A DNA stretch of 64,000 bases, from positions 5,058,394 through 5,122,393 of the forward strand of contig CP036432.1 in the NCBI GenBank assembly GCA_007753675.1, in the 5' to 3' direction. The stretch comes from Stieleria magnilauensis. GTDB taxonomy: Bacteria; Planctomycetota; Planctomycetia; Pirellulales; Pirellulaceae. Position 1 is the stretch's first letter, and the number at the start of each line of letters is the position of its first letter. A program made the translations under genes and the position numbers. Below are positions 40,601 through 49,430 of this stretch, in pieces. A model generated the notes under the pieces. It did not search any database and was not told where the DNA came from. It saw only the letters and a list, made by a program, of their open reading frames with translations.

Positions 40601-41749
40601 TTCAAGTGTCACGCGATTCATGGCGGCGGCCCTAACATCGGGCCCGACCTGACCAATTTGGTGCATCGCGACTATGCGTCGGTGGAACGTGACATCAAGC
40701 ATCCAAGTTTTGCGATCAACCCGGACTACCTGGGCAACACCGTGTTGACCACCGATGGCCGCGTGTTGACCGGAACGCTGCAAACCCAGCAAGGGCATTT
40801 GATCTTGGGGGATGCCGACGGCAAGACCACGCGGTTGACCAGAGCGGAGATCGACACGATCAAGCCGGCCGACGTGTCCGTGATGCCCAAGGGCCTGGAC
40901 GAAAAACTGACGCCGGACCAGTTCCGTGACCTGATGACGTTCTTGCTGACCCCGCCGCCACACATGCCGCTGGATTCGCCGCTCGAAGCGCCACCGGTAC
41001 GCACCCAAGCCGAAGTCGCTGCCGTCCTGGCCGGGTCGCAGCCGCTACCGAGCCCGCTCGACCCGATCCACATTGTCTTGGTGGCGGGCAAGAAAGATCA
41101 TGGCCCGGGTGAACACGACTACCCGGCGTGGCAGATTCAGTGGGGGCAGTTGCTTGCAGCCGCCGAAGCCGTACACGTCGATGCGGCCTGGGACTTTCCT
41201 GATGACAAACAACTCGCGACCGCTGACGTCCTAGTGTTTTTTCAAAAGGGCGATTGGAATGATCAGCGACAAAGCAAGATGGACCAGTTTTTCGAACGCG
41301 GTGGCGGAGCGGTTTACATCCATTGGGCGGTCAACGGAAACGATCGAGCCGGCGAGTTTGCCAGACGGATCGGATTGGCGTCCAAGGGGGGCAGCATCGG
41401 TTACCGGCACGGACCGCTGGCGTTGAACGTCCACAACACCGACCATCCGATCATGCGCAACATCGAGCCGCTGCAGCTGTATGATGAAAGCTATTGGCGA
41501 CTGACGGGACAGCCACAGGACGTCACCTTGTTCGCGACCAGCATCGAAGACGGCGAGGCGCGTCCGCAGATGTGGTCGTACGAGCGTTCGGCGGGTAGAG
41601 TCTTTGTCAGCATTCCCGGCCATTACAGCTGGACCTTCGACGATCCGATCTTCCGCACGATCTTGATGCGTGCGATGGCGTGGACGGCCCGCCAGCCGAT
41701 CGACCGCTTCAATGAACTCATCCCGCTCGGTGCGCGGATGTCAAAGTAG
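37649..41749 (+). CDS. LamG, PVC-type c-heme propeller and ThuA-like domain fusion
   Basis: A 1366-residue exported protein. The leader (RIVRTLSLLGLTLIAGLSPA) is followed by a LamG-type domain at about 30-250 (LVLHLDAGELAKSQRPG, CDIAEVLVYERTLTDEETGA). A propeller spans about 290-650 (MLVPGFEVHEIPVELTNVNN, HLLSDSDGDGLEDRAELFWK). Beta domains lead to the PVC heme-binding site CFKCH at Cys984 with NIGPDLTNLVHRDYASVERD. A ThuA/type-1 glutamine-amidotransferase-like domain occupies about 1139-1366 (IHIVLVAGKKDHGPGEHDYP, ADVLVFFQKGDWND, GAVYIHWAVNG, FVSIPGHYSWTFDDPIFRT). It probably acts in extracellular carbohydrate use. ATGs at 37649 and 37655 are both possible; the frame upstream crosses a repeat and is not coding. 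Confidence 0.9.
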   Translation: MSMRIVRTLSLLGLTLIAGLSPAKNPPVPAIPELSGLVLHLDAGELAKSQRPGPVNTWQNLAAGVHDFSQTTEDHQPTLVEVAESHVVRFDGSHLRSAGNDLTSKSLTVFTVVAAHANPGEFRGWLSSNAPGGRDYETGFNLDLGPGPTRKLDVINAEGRGFGGFRDLSEGSRAFGTLHQVTLHVDATSETVSLRVDGKDTGRRAYQPSEISLVEMTLGARFHTNGPGKLQVHGQLPCDIAEVLVYERTLTDEETGAVERYLAAKHANLAEELPGALKLDQDSVELVKVENPPVIQMLVPGFEVHEIPVELTNVNNVRFRDDGKLFTLGYNGDVHLLSDSDGDGLEDRAELFWKNEGSLRGPIGMLVTPTDYPHGQGIFTPSKGKVSLIVDTDGDDRADEEMVVATGWDEIPQNVDATGIAMGSDGSLYFGLGTANYANAYLIDDQGVAKYDLQSDRGTVQRVSPDFKTRETVCTGIRFPIAFAFNRHGDLFCAEQEGATWLPNGNPFDELLHIVPDRHYGFPPRHPRHNPDVIDEPSVFDYAPQHQSTCGMVFNGDGVSAARFGPSGWAENAIVCGESRGKLWRTQLAKTQSGYVATTQLLACLQMLTIDACVAPNGDLVVACHSGPPDWGTGPTGKGKLFRIRMTDPDIARPLQAWANSSREIQIAFDRPLDAAMLQNIADQIAIQYGPFVRAGDQFETLAPPYAVVQRQLATPRRNLAIRGMALSADRRNVLLQTDPMLANSHYAVSIPYQPLENQSTEGSIEQLQSIDLDLTLGGVEATFARHADDGADAVRWTGWLPHVNWQVSDEFTRESAIHDHLRLLLPDGGEMTLKTRLDVTDLLRPKVQPGSTLDYQWPEEIVTLTASSSQPMSLEIADRQLAATRGDDGRFTARVEIAPESADSVSLTLRARVAANSTPDWSLAASTNEDSRLRALPLRRFSLPWTSKSGSDTEPVESKNIAEIEGGNWGRGRRVFHSDAAGCFKCHAIHGGGPNIGPDLTNLVHRDYASVERDIKHPSFAINPDYLGNTVLTTDGRVLTGTLQTQQGHLILGDADGKTTRLTRAEIDTIKPADVSVMPKGLDEKLTPDQFRDLMTFLLTPPPHMPLDSPLEAPPVRTQAEVAAVLAGSQPLPSPLDPIHIVLVAGKKDHGPGEHDYPAWQIQWGQLLAAAEAVHVDAAWDFPDDKQLATADVLVFFQKGDWNDQRQSKMDQFFERGGGAVYIHWAVNGNDRAGEFARRIGLASKGGSIGYRHGPLALNVHNTDHPIMRNIEPLQLYDESYWRLTGQPQDVTLFATSIEDGEARPQMWSYERSAGRVFVSIPGHYSWTFDDPIFRTILMRAMAWTARQPIDRFNELIPLGARMSK

Positions 41750-41864
41750 TGTGTCAAAATCGACAGGGGCTTCCCGCCTGATTGTCCGAGTTTTATACGC
41801 CTGGACGTCCATCCAGCGGAATGTTTCGACAAGGTTCTCTTCTTTTCCTCCAGTTGTCAGTCGC

Positions 41865-43889
41865 ATGAAAACACAACGACTTACGATCATTTGGTTCGGC
41901 GTCCTGATCGCGGGAATGAGCGTCACGACGGCGATGACGGTGTGCGCCGCCGATGCATCACCGGCAGCCCAACCCAACATCGTCCTGTTTCTGGTCGACG
42001 ACATGGGCTGGATGGACAGCACGCCTTACGGGTCAAAGTATTACGAAACGCCGAACATGAAACGGTTGCAACAGCAATCGATGCGTTTCACCAATGCCTA
42101 CGCCGTCCCGTTGTGCTCACCGACGCGTGCCTCGATCTTGAGCGGCCAGTACTCCTCTCGCCATCGCGTCACGTCCGCCTCCGGACATCAGCCGGCAGCG
42201 CCCGCCGATGCGTCTGCGTATCCCGCCCGAGCGCCTGCCAACCGTCCGTTGATCTACGCCAACAGCAAGAACAACTTGGACCTCAATCTGATCAGCTTGG
42301 CGGAAGCGTTACGCGGCGCGGGTTACCGGACGGGGCATTTCGGGAAATGGCACTTGGGTTTGAGCCAAGAGCATTGGCCCGAACAGCACGGTTTTGAAGT
42401 CGCGTTTCACGCCGAACCGAGCCCCGGTCCGGCCAGCTACTTTTCGCCCTATGGCGTCCATGCCAACGGAGTGCCTTCGGGAAGACACCACGTCGGAACG
42501 ATCACCGATGGTCCGGCGGGGGAATACATCACCGACCGGCTCACCGACGAAGCGATTCGATTTGTCGAAAGCCACCAAAACGAACCGTTCTTTCTGAACT
42601 TCTGGCACTTCGCCGTTCACGGCCCGTGGGGGCACAAGGAGGAGTACACCAAACGATTTGCCGAAAAGACCGACCCACGCGGCCGACAGAACAATCCGAT
42701 CATGGCATCGATGCTCAAGAGCGTCGATGAAAGCCTCGGCCGCGTGTTGGACACGTTCGATGAACTCGAATTGACCGACAACACGCTGTTCATCTTCTAT
42801 AGCGACAACGGCGGCAACACGCACAGCAACGTGCCCGGTAGCCGGCAGATGAAAAACATCAAACCGGGACATCCGAAATGGGACTTCGTCCAGGACTGGA
42901 AAAAATGGGCCGGTGAACAGCCACCGACCAACAACGCGCCGCTGCGTGAAGGCAAAGGAAAAATCTATGAAGGAGGTCAGCGCGTTCCCTTGATGGTGCG
43001 TCTGCCCGGCCAGGTCCAGCCCGGTTCGACCAGCGATGCCATCGTCGGACCGATCGATCTGTACCCGACGATCCTCCAGGTCGCGGGCCTGAAGCAGCCC
43101 GAAGGACACATCGTCGACGGCGAATCGTTGCTGCCCGTGTTGAAACAAACCGGCCGGCTCAAACGGCAAGCCTACTTCACGTGGTTTCCACACTTGATTC
43201 CCGCCGTGTCGGTCCGCCAAGGCGATTGGAAATTGATTCGGCGGTTCGAGCCGCATCCCCAATATCCCGCCGTCCGCGAACTCTACAACCTGACCGACGA
43301 CATTGGTGAAACACAAAACCTGGCAAACGCGATGCCACAGAAAGTGGAAGAGCTGGATGGGTTGATCGACCAATTCATCCGCGACACCGGAGCGTTGGCC
43401 CCAAAACCGAACCCCGACTTCAACGCAGACTCCAAAGCGGGTTCCACGGGAACGCCCGCATCATCCGACATCACCTTGGGTTTGGTTGCCCGCAACTGCG
43501 AACTCGTCAAGACGGATGGGGCGATCCGGGTCGTGGGCCGGGGACGTCAGCCGTTTTTGGGGACGGCCCAAGTCAAATCCGACGGCCCGCTGACCCTGCG
43601 GCTTCGTGCCCGCAGCGCGACAGGCGGTGAAGGACGAATTCAATGGAAGACCGCAGGTCAGGAAACCTTTCCCGAGTCGGGCCAAATGGTCCGCTTCGAT
43701 CTTTCGGCAGGAGCATCCTGGCAAGACATCACCGTCCAGATCCCCGTCAATGGCAGGACGAGCGTCGTGCGGTTGTATCTTCCGGCCGAGGAAAGTGTGG
43801 TGGATGTTCAATCGATCGATTTTCGAGACAAAAGCGGTCGCGGGAAATCATGGGACTTTTCAGCTCAAACAATGCAACCCCAACCTTAA
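41865..43889 (+). CDS. Secreted sulfatase with C-terminal beta domain
   Basis: A 674-residue arylsulfatase-type enzyme. The signal peptide covers about residues 1-29. FLVDDMGWMDSTPYGSKYYE contains the metal Asp pair, CSPTR at Cys84 is the formylglycine motif, and TGHFGKWHLGL and FYSDNGGNTHSNVPG are further core motifs. About 100 residues after the catalytic domain form a beta-rich C-terminal extension (LVARNCELVKTDGAIRVVGR, LTLRLRARSATGGEGRIQWK) that may bind carbohydrate. The frame extends upstream into the ThuA gene, but the ATG at 41865 begins the leader. It follows the LamG/cytochrome/ThuA gene by 115 bases and may be co-transcribed. Confidence 0.92.
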   Translation: MKTQRLTIIWFGVLIAGMSVTTAMTVCAADASPAAQPNIVLFLVDDMGWMDSTPYGSKYYETPNMKRLQQQSMRFTNAYAVPLCSPTRASILSGQYSSRHRVTSASGHQPAAPADASAYPARAPANRPLIYANSKNNLDLNLISLAEALRGAGYRTGHFGKWHLGLSQEHWPEQHGFEVAFHAEPSPGPASYFSPYGVHANGVPSGRHHVGTITDGPAGEYITDRLTDEAIRFVESHQNEPFFLNFWHFAVHGPWGHKEEYTKRFAEKTDPRGRQNNPIMASMLKSVDESLGRVLDTFDELELTDNTLFIFYSDNGGNTHSNVPGSRQMKNIKPGHPKWDFVQDWKKWAGEQPPTNNAPLREGKGKIYEGGQRVPLMVRLPGQVQPGSTSDAIVGPIDLYPTILQVAGLKQPEGHIVDGESLLPVLKQTGRLKRQAYFTWFPHLIPAVSVRQGDWKLIRRFEPHPQYPAVRELYNLTDDIGETQNLANAMPQKVEELDGLIDQFIRDTGALAPKPNPDFNADSKAGSTGTPASSDITLGLVARNCELVKTDGAIRVVGRGRQPFLGTAQVKSDGPLTLRLRARSATGGEGRIQWKTAGQETFPESGQMVRFDLSAGASWQDITVQIPVNGRTSVVRLYLPAEESVVDVQSIDFRDKSGRGKSWDFSAQTMQPQP

Positions 43890-44211
43890 AAGTGGTTGAA
43901 GTAGCATTGCTCCGTCAACTCTTAGTTGTAGGGTGCCGCGGAAAAAGAACAGGCGGTCAATTGCGGAACGATGAAACGATTACTGGGCCCACGGATGGCA
44001 CTTTCGATGGGTAGCCCGTTGAGAATGCTGGTGTGCTACCCCAGACGATTCACTTCAGCAATTTCATCGCTTCCTTTCAGCTGGAAACGAAAAAAACCCG
44101 CCGAGAACCGCAACGTCTGTTTCCAGGCATCGCGTTCATCGGCGGGATATGATTCAGCGCATCCGCGGGGATGCGGCTGAATGAAACGCGTCGATCAGTG
44201 ATCGAGCGGGA
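43890..44211. other. Convergent intergenic region with hairpins and a terminator
   Basis: This region lies between the converging sulfatase and PDZ genes. GGGTAGC at 44009-44015 pairs with GCTACCC at 44035-44041. A terminator for the leftward PDZ gene is at 44090-44146, and a second hairpin (ATTCAGCGCATCC 44152-44164 with GGATGCGGCTGAAT 44169-44182, one bulge) lies just before it on the leftward transcript. No gene is supported. Confidence 0.6.
44090..44146 (-). terminator. Rho-independent terminator of the PDZ gene
   Basis: Read on the reverse strand, CCCGCCGA pairs with TCGGCGGG (44139-44146 with 44097-44104), followed directly by seven T residues (A-run 44090-44096 on the + strand). Bases inside the loop (GAACGC near one side, GCGGTTC near the other) can extend the stem imperfectly. 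It lies about 65 bases after the stop codon of the leftward PDZ gene. Confidence 0.75.
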
Positions 44212-45198
44212 TTAGTTATCGAGCGAACCTTCCAAGTCGGCATCGGTCGAAGCCGATCCACTTGCATCGACATCGAGACCGGAATCGAGTGACACGTCGG
44301 CTTCAAGCGATCCGTCGGCGTTGAGCGACGTGTTTCGATCACGACGACTTTGGCCGTTGTCTTGGATATTGCCTTGGACATCGCCTTGGACATCGAACTC
44401 GCCACGCAATTGGTCGATCGTCGACTTCAATCGCTCGATTTCGTCTTCCAGTGCCGTGATGCGTGCTTCATAGGCTGCCGACGCGTTGGCCGAACCGTCC
44501 ATGGCGGGTTTGTTTGCACGATAGCGGTCATTCTGTTGTTGGCGTGCCGCCAACGATGCGGTCACCGCTTGCTCTTGACCGTTACGCAACACCTTCATTT
44601 GCAACTGGGCGTTGGCATCGGCATCGCGGACAATTTGCGCCAACTGATCGGTCGACGTGATCGCTTGACCGTTGGTGCTGATCACGACGTCACCGGCTTG
44701 CAGCCCCGCTCGCGCGGCCGCACTGCCTTGTGTGACGTTGGTGATTCGGATGCCTTGATCGCTGCTTTGCAATCCGATTCCCAATCGAGCGCGTTGTTGC
44801 GCGGCAACGTTGGAACCGGCGATGTTGCGGTTGCCGTTGACGTTAGCGTTGGCGTCGACGTTGGCATTGATGTTGGCGTTCGGCAGAACCTGCCGGGTCG
44901 CCTGATTGACGCCTTCGCGGATCGCTTGGTCGGCGCCTTGACGCAGCGCTTGGTCGGCGCCTTGACGCAGCGCTTGGTCGGCGCCTTGCTGAATCGCACC
45001 GCGGACGCTTCCGCCTTGCCGAATCTGATCGGCGGCGGCTCCGATTCCGCTGCGGACCGCATTATCGACGGCGTTGCCGAGACCGTTTTGGGTGGTCGGA
45101 ACGGCTTGGCCGAGGTCTTGCGCGGTGGTGTTGCCGGTCGGCAATGCCATGCTCGCACCAGCCAACGCGGTGACACACAGTAGGTTTTTGACTCGCAT
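44212..45198 (-). CDS. Exported PDZ-domain protein with low-complexity repeats
   Basis: A 328-residue exported protein. The signal peptide ends near residue 27. Three consecutive copies of GADQALRQ or a close variant lie near residues 72-95, followed by an Asn/Ala-rich stretch (ANINANVDANANVNGN). A PDZ domain occupies about 138-215 (LGIGLQSSDQGIRITNVTQG, AARAGLQAGDVVISTNGQAI). A coiled coil follows near 245-265 (ALEDEIERLKSTIDQLRGEF), and the Asp/Ser-rich acidic tail may bind calcium. PDZ domains bind peptide C-termini, but no protease domain is present, so it is probably a scaffold or surface protein. A clear intrinsic terminator follows. Confidence 0.85.
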   Translation of the reverse strand: MRVKNLLCVTALAGASMALPTGNTTAQDLGQAVPTTQNGLGNAVDNAVRSGIGAAADQIRQGGSVRGAIQQGADQALRQGADQALRQGADQAIREGVNQATRQVLPNANINANVDANANVNGNRNIAGSNVAAQQRARLGIGLQSSDQGIRITNVTQGSAAARAGLQAGDVVISTNGQAITSTDQLAQIVRDADANAQLQMKVLRNGQEQAVTASLAARQQQNDRYRANKPAMDGSANASAAYEARITALEDEIERLKSTIDQLRGEFDVQGDVQGNIQDNGQSRRDRNTSLNADGSLEADVSLDSGLDVDASGSASTDADLEGSLDN

Positions 45199-45733
45199 TA
45201 AATAAGCTCCTTTGATTTGCTATTGAAGAGTCGCCGGACAAGGATTCCCTTGCCCGATCAGGCCATCAAATGACCTTGGGGTTGATGCCCCCAAGACAAC
45301 GAAACATCGACAACGATGCGTTGTCCGTGGCAAGCAGTCGGCTGCAGAAGTCGTGCCATTGATGTCGTAACGACGAAATCACGGTCGATTGATCGAAAGA
45401 CGTTCAACCATCGCTCGCTAAACCGACAAGCTGATCGACGAACACCGCCGGGCCGCCTCGCGGTGTTCCAAACAGGGTGGCCACGCATTGCCCTCCGCCG
45501 GTGCGTCCGAAGGCGGTCGGCCCGTTCCGCCTTGAACCCGACGGCCACCGACAGGCGGTTGCGCACAACTGTTCACTTGGCATTCCTTGGTCCAGCACGT
45601 CAATCATGAATTCAGGACGCAAATCGATTGAATTCCTTTGCTGGCAACCTTATAGTGAAAGAAATGGCCGTTGGGGGGTTTGGCTATCCGACCGTTAAGG
45701 GAAGCACCAACACGATTGAATCGAGGCCGGGGC
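45199..45733. other. Gene-free divergent interval, nothing recognised
   Basis: This interval lies upstream of both the leftward PDZ gene and the rightward hypothetical gene. Several short overlapping ORFs exist on both strands but are Arg-rich and inconsistent between frames. The promoters of both flanking genes must be here; no confident boxes or repeats were seen. Confidence 0.4.
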
Positions 45734-46486
45734 ATGGCATTGAAACAGTTCTCATCGCACGTGGAAAACGTGCCTCATCGCGTACGTCTCGCTTTTCTCC
45801 CGCTTTTGACTGCGATTGACTATGCTTGTCAATCGAACTGTGACCGCTGGCAATTTGCTGTGGAGATAGAACAGTTAACGGCATTGGACATGGCGCCGAA
45901 TGATTTTCGTTGGCTGGTGCGAAATGGCTGGGTCCAACATCAGCGTGAAGTGACGTTGGAGAGCGACGACGGGCGGACGTTTTTGCCGTCGGGTGAGTTG
46001 ACGTTTCCCGAGCGAACCTGTTTTGTGCTCACCGACCGGGGCATCGAGTTGGCGCAAGGGTTGTTGGCCAATCATCAACCCGCTGCACCCGAGAGACAAC
46101 CTTCGATTCAGCCGCGGCGGGAAGCGACCGAGGCCGTGTTGGCCGGCGGTGTCAACTTGCGAGCCGTCAACGGCAGTCGTCCCCACGCGGGGCAGCGACC
46201 GCGTTGGGATTCGGAGCGTCGTGTGTTGGGCATAGGCGGCACGATTGTCAAGCGTTTCAAATGGGTCGCAGTCAACCAGCAAGCGATCTTGTGTGCGTTC
46301 GAAGAAGAAGGATGGCCGCCGAGGATCGATGATCCGCTCCCACCGCATCCCGAGCAGGACGCCAAGCGCCGGCTGAGTGACACGATCAAATGTCTCAATC
46401 GAAAGCAGACCAACCCGTTGGTCCATTTTCGCGGCGACGGCACCGGCGAAGGCGTCGTCTGGGAATTCGTCGATCTCGGTGACTGA
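45734..46486 (+). CDS. Hypothetical protein, possible DNA-binding helical domains
   Basis: A 250-residue cytosolic protein starting MALKQFSSHVENVPHRVRLA. The N-terminal 90 residues look helical with a winged-helix-like layout (LTALDMAPNDFRWLVRNGWV, then RTCFVLTDRGIELAQGLL). The C-terminal part (VKRFKWVAVNQQAILCAFEE, DAKRRLSDTIKCLNRKQTNP, GVVWEF) resembles a conserved planctomycete domain also found in other small hypotheticals, but I cannot name it. The frame is open to 45671; the ATG at 45734 is chosen because the sequence before it is low-quality. It is a single gene between the PDZ protein and a sulfatase. Confidence 0.75.
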   Translation: MALKQFSSHVENVPHRVRLAFLPLLTAIDYACQSNCDRWQFAVEIEQLTALDMAPNDFRWLVRNGWVQHQREVTLESDDGRTFLPSGELTFPERTCFVLTDRGIELAQGLLANHQPAAPERQPSIQPRREATEAVLAGGVNLRAVNGSRPHAGQRPRWDSERRVLGIGGTIVKRFKWVAVNQQAILCAFEEEGWPPRIDDPLPPHPEQDAKRRLSDTIKCLNRKQTNPLVHFRGDGTGEGVVWEFVDLGD

Positions 46487-46534
46487 GTTGACGGTGGCAG
46501 GTTCTGCGCACGATCCACGCTCTGGTGAGCGTCG

Positions 46535-49336
46535 CTACCGTCCCGGACGATGGTTGGTATCAACCTGTCCCCAGTATCCTCCGATGATGTGCGGGTATTG
46601 GCCGGGGGTGACGTGATAGTGGGGACCGCGATCGGGGTCTTCGTGAAGATTGAAGTCGTTGAGTGGGTTCTTGGTATCGTCTTTGGCGAGCAAGCCTTTT
46701 GATTCGTATGGCCCGTAGACAGGAAACCCGTCGAACGCGAACCCGATCACACCGGAATGGGAGTGGCCTTCGTCGCTCCAAGGAGTTTTCACGCAAACCG
46801 GATACTTGTGATAGTGGTACTGTTGGCGTGGGCTTGGGTGGCCGCAACAGCGATCGAGTCGCCACACGGCATCGGTTTCAAAGATGTGGTCGAAGGGATT
46901 GAAGAAGATCACGCCGTTGGTCGCGACACCAATCGCCCCCATGGGTAACGCCTGGTTGGAGTTCTTTTCGTCCATTGCGATCGCATCGGGATTACGCTTC
47001 GGCTGCAATGGAATATGCCACGTATTCGCCTGCTCTTTGATGTACGACGGGTTGCCGTCCAGCATTCGCCAGCGATCGGGGAACGTCGCGGTGGGGTGAT
47101 TGGGCAGATTTCGACTTCGCATGACGAGATGCTCGTCCGTGAAGGTGATGATGACGGCATAAGGTTTGTACTGGTCCTTGGCGACTTCGTCACCGTTGAA
47201 ATCGAGGTAGCCGGCACGCAACCACGAACTCATGTTGCCCGCAAACGGCGCGTGGTAGCGAGCCGCCTTGTAGAGCAGTTGTTCTGCGTTGGTGTAGTCG
47301 AACTGTTTGGGTGCTTGGCGCTGTCCAGCTTTCGGTTCGAAGTACCAGCGACCGCCCAGGGCGATCAGCTTCGATTCATCCGGTTGTGGGAAGTCTTGGA
47401 TGGTCGGTTTGGCTGCTTCGTAGTCGGCGGGTGCGTCGATGGGTTTGATGTCCATCGAATTGACCCAAAACTCAGTTTTCCCCGCTTGGGCTTTCCCGTT
47501 GGCAAACCCGACACTCAGCTTCACCGTATCGACTTCCGCAAATGGGGTTCGGAAATCCATTGCGTAGGTTCGCCAAGTCGCATGTCCCAGACTCTCGTTG
47601 GTGGCGTTATCGAACAGGTCGTTTCGTTCCCGCGAGACCTGTGGGTAAATCCGTTCTTTGATCAGGTCCAGTGAATCGGTGCCGTTCTTTTGGAAAAACT
47701 CGACTTTTAAATACAGGTCATCCTGATCGACGGCGAAGTCATCTTGAGCGAGCCCAGAGATGTAGAAGCGATACCAACGTTGGTCGGGGGAGAGGTCGTC
47801 GCTGACCAGCGACGCTTCGCCTGCAAGTGTGCCGTTGCCGTCGGTATCTTCGCCAGAAAACAATCGGATGCCACGTCCATTCGATTCAACTCGCCGATCG
47901 CCTAGCACTCCATACGTTGCATCGCCAACGATCGTTGCCGCCGCCAGGGATTCCCCTTCTTGCAGATCCTGGGCTGTGGTTGCGGCAAGGGTGTGTCGGC
48001 GGGAGACCACGTCCCGGCCAACGGAGCGACTGTCGCCAGACGGTGGTGCGGGACCATCCGTTTGAACGATCACTTGGTACTGAGCGAGTGTGGACTGTAG
48101 TTGCGAGGCGACCTGTTGCTCCGCATCCGCCACGTTCTTGGCTTCCGTCGGATCAGTCCGCAAGTTGAACAGCTCCGTGCCACCGTCGGCAAACTGAATC
48201 AACTTCCAATCGTCGTGAATGATGGCGTGATCGTTCTCGGCAATCACGATGGTTCGCGACTTCGCCTTGCCACCGACCAAGTGCGACCAAAGACTCACTC
48301 CGTCGAGCGGTTTTGCCGATGCGATCGGAACTCCGGTGGCCGCCGCGAGCGTGGGGAACAGATCATGAATCGCGCAGAGCTGTTCACTTTCGGTTCCGGC
48401 GTTCAACAAACCGGGTGCACGAATGACGCACGGGACGTGAATCCCGCCCTCGTAGACTTCCCGCTTCTGCCCGCGAAACGGCTGGTTCGTTCCGGCTCGC
48501 GCCGCACCGTTATCTGACGCAAAAACGACGATCGTCTCGTCGCGAAGTTGTTTGGCATCGATTGCGTCAAGAATGCGTCCGATGCCTTGATCCATCGAGT
48601 CGACCATCGCCGCATACGTCACTTGGTGTGCGTTCAATTTGTCCTGATACTTTTCGATCAAACTCTCGGGAGCTTGAAACGGCGAGTGCGGCGCGTTGAA
48701 CGCGACAACGATACAAAAAGGCTTTCCCGAGTCGTTGCCTTCGATTTGCCGCACTGCTTCATCGGCCAGCAAGTCGGTTGAGTAGCCTTCCTCATCGATC
48801 GTGGTTCCATCGCGTTGCCAATCAATCTGTCCCCGACCAGCAGTGTGTTCGTAGTAGTCGATCGACGCATCCAGAAAGCCATAGAAGTGATCGAAACCTC
48901 GGTGGTTGGGATGCGACTTGTCCCCCGCCAGCCCAAGGTGCCACTTACCGATCAGACTTGTTGCGTAACCCGCATTTTGAAACGCAGCGGGCAGCAACGG
49001 TTCGCTCATCGGCAAACCCTGGTCGCGAGGTCGCACGGGACCGGAGATTCCATAGCGGTGCGGGAATCGACCGGTCAACATCGCGGCACGTGCTGGGCTA
49101 CACGCCGGATAGGCGTAAAACCGATTCAGTCGCACACCGTCTTGGGCCAGCGAATCAATGTTTGGCGTGTCGGCGGTTCCTCCGTGGAATCCCACGTCGC
49201 CCCAGCCGAGATCATCGGCCAACAAGATCACAATGTTCTTTTTCGTTGGCGAACCGTCCGCGGCGAGAACAGCATTTGCCACCAGAACAGATGCCACGAA
49301 CAACACAAGCGTGGCAATGGCGAGAGTCGGTTTCAT
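46535..49336 (-). CDS. Secreted sulfatase fused to a C-terminal YHYH domain
   Basis: A 933-residue exported protein. The signal peptide covers about residues 1-25. The sulfatase domain (about 33-450) has LLADDLGWGDVGFHGG, CSPAR at Cys79 as formylglycine motif, SLIGKWHLGLAGDKSHPNHR and VFASDNGAARAGTNQPFRGQ. A middle region of about 150 residues (EDTDGNGTLAGEASLVSDDL, FYISGLAQDDFAVDQDD) is beta-rich. The C-terminal 250 residues form a YHYH-type domain (GNMSSWLRAGYLDFN, NGVIFFNPFDHIF, QQYHYHKYPVC near residue 840, GFAFDGFPVYGPYES, HVTPGQYPHIIGGYWG). The frame extends to 49369, but the ATG at 49336 begins the leader. The YHYH domain function is unknown. Confidence 0.9.
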   Translation of the reverse strand: MKPTLAIATLVLFVASVLVANAVLAADGSPTKKNIVILLADDLGWGDVGFHGGTADTPNIDSLAQDGVRLNRFYAYPACSPARAAMLTGRFPHRYGISGPVRPRDQGLPMSEPLLPAAFQNAGYATSLIGKWHLGLAGDKSHPNHRGFDHFYGFLDASIDYYEHTAGRGQIDWQRDGTTIDEEGYSTDLLADEAVRQIEGNDSGKPFCIVVAFNAPHSPFQAPESLIEKYQDKLNAHQVTYAAMVDSMDQGIGRILDAIDAKQLRDETIVVFASDNGAARAGTNQPFRGQKREVYEGGIHVPCVIRAPGLLNAGTESEQLCAIHDLFPTLAAATGVPIASAKPLDGVSLWSHLVGGKAKSRTIVIAENDHAIIHDDWKLIQFADGGTELFNLRTDPTEAKNVADAEQQVASQLQSTLAQYQVIVQTDGPAPPSGDSRSVGRDVVSRRHTLAATTAQDLQEGESLAAATIVGDATYGVLGDRRVESNGRGIRLFSGEDTDGNGTLAGEASLVSDDLSPDQRWYRFYISGLAQDDFAVDQDDLYLKVEFFQKNGTDSLDLIKERIYPQVSRERNDLFDNATNESLGHATWRTYAMDFRTPFAEVDTVKLSVGFANGKAQAGKTEFWVNSMDIKPIDAPADYEAAKPTIQDFPQPDESKLIALGGRWYFEPKAGQRQAPKQFDYTNAEQLLYKAARYHAPFAGNMSSWLRAGYLDFNGDEVAKDQYKPYAVIITFTDEHLVMRSRNLPNHPTATFPDRWRMLDGNPSYIKEQANTWHIPLQPKRNPDAIAMDEKNSNQALPMGAIGVATNGVIFFNPFDHIFETDAVWRLDRCCGHPSPRQQYHYHKYPVCVKTPWSDEGHSHSGVIGFAFDGFPVYGPYESKGLLAKDDTKNPLNDFNLHEDPDRGPHYHVTPGQYPHIIGGYWGQVDTNHRPGR

Positions 49337-49430
49337 CAAGATCGGCCTCGGATACAATGGGCGGTACAACTATCACACGGCCTGAAACCCCCGCGATGGC
49401 AGGCATCTACAGCCAATCGGCAACTTTTCT

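Noticed and set aside
45258-45622. Overlapping small ORFs upstream of the PDZ gene
   Set aside because: Three mutually overlapping frames on the same bases with noise-like composition.
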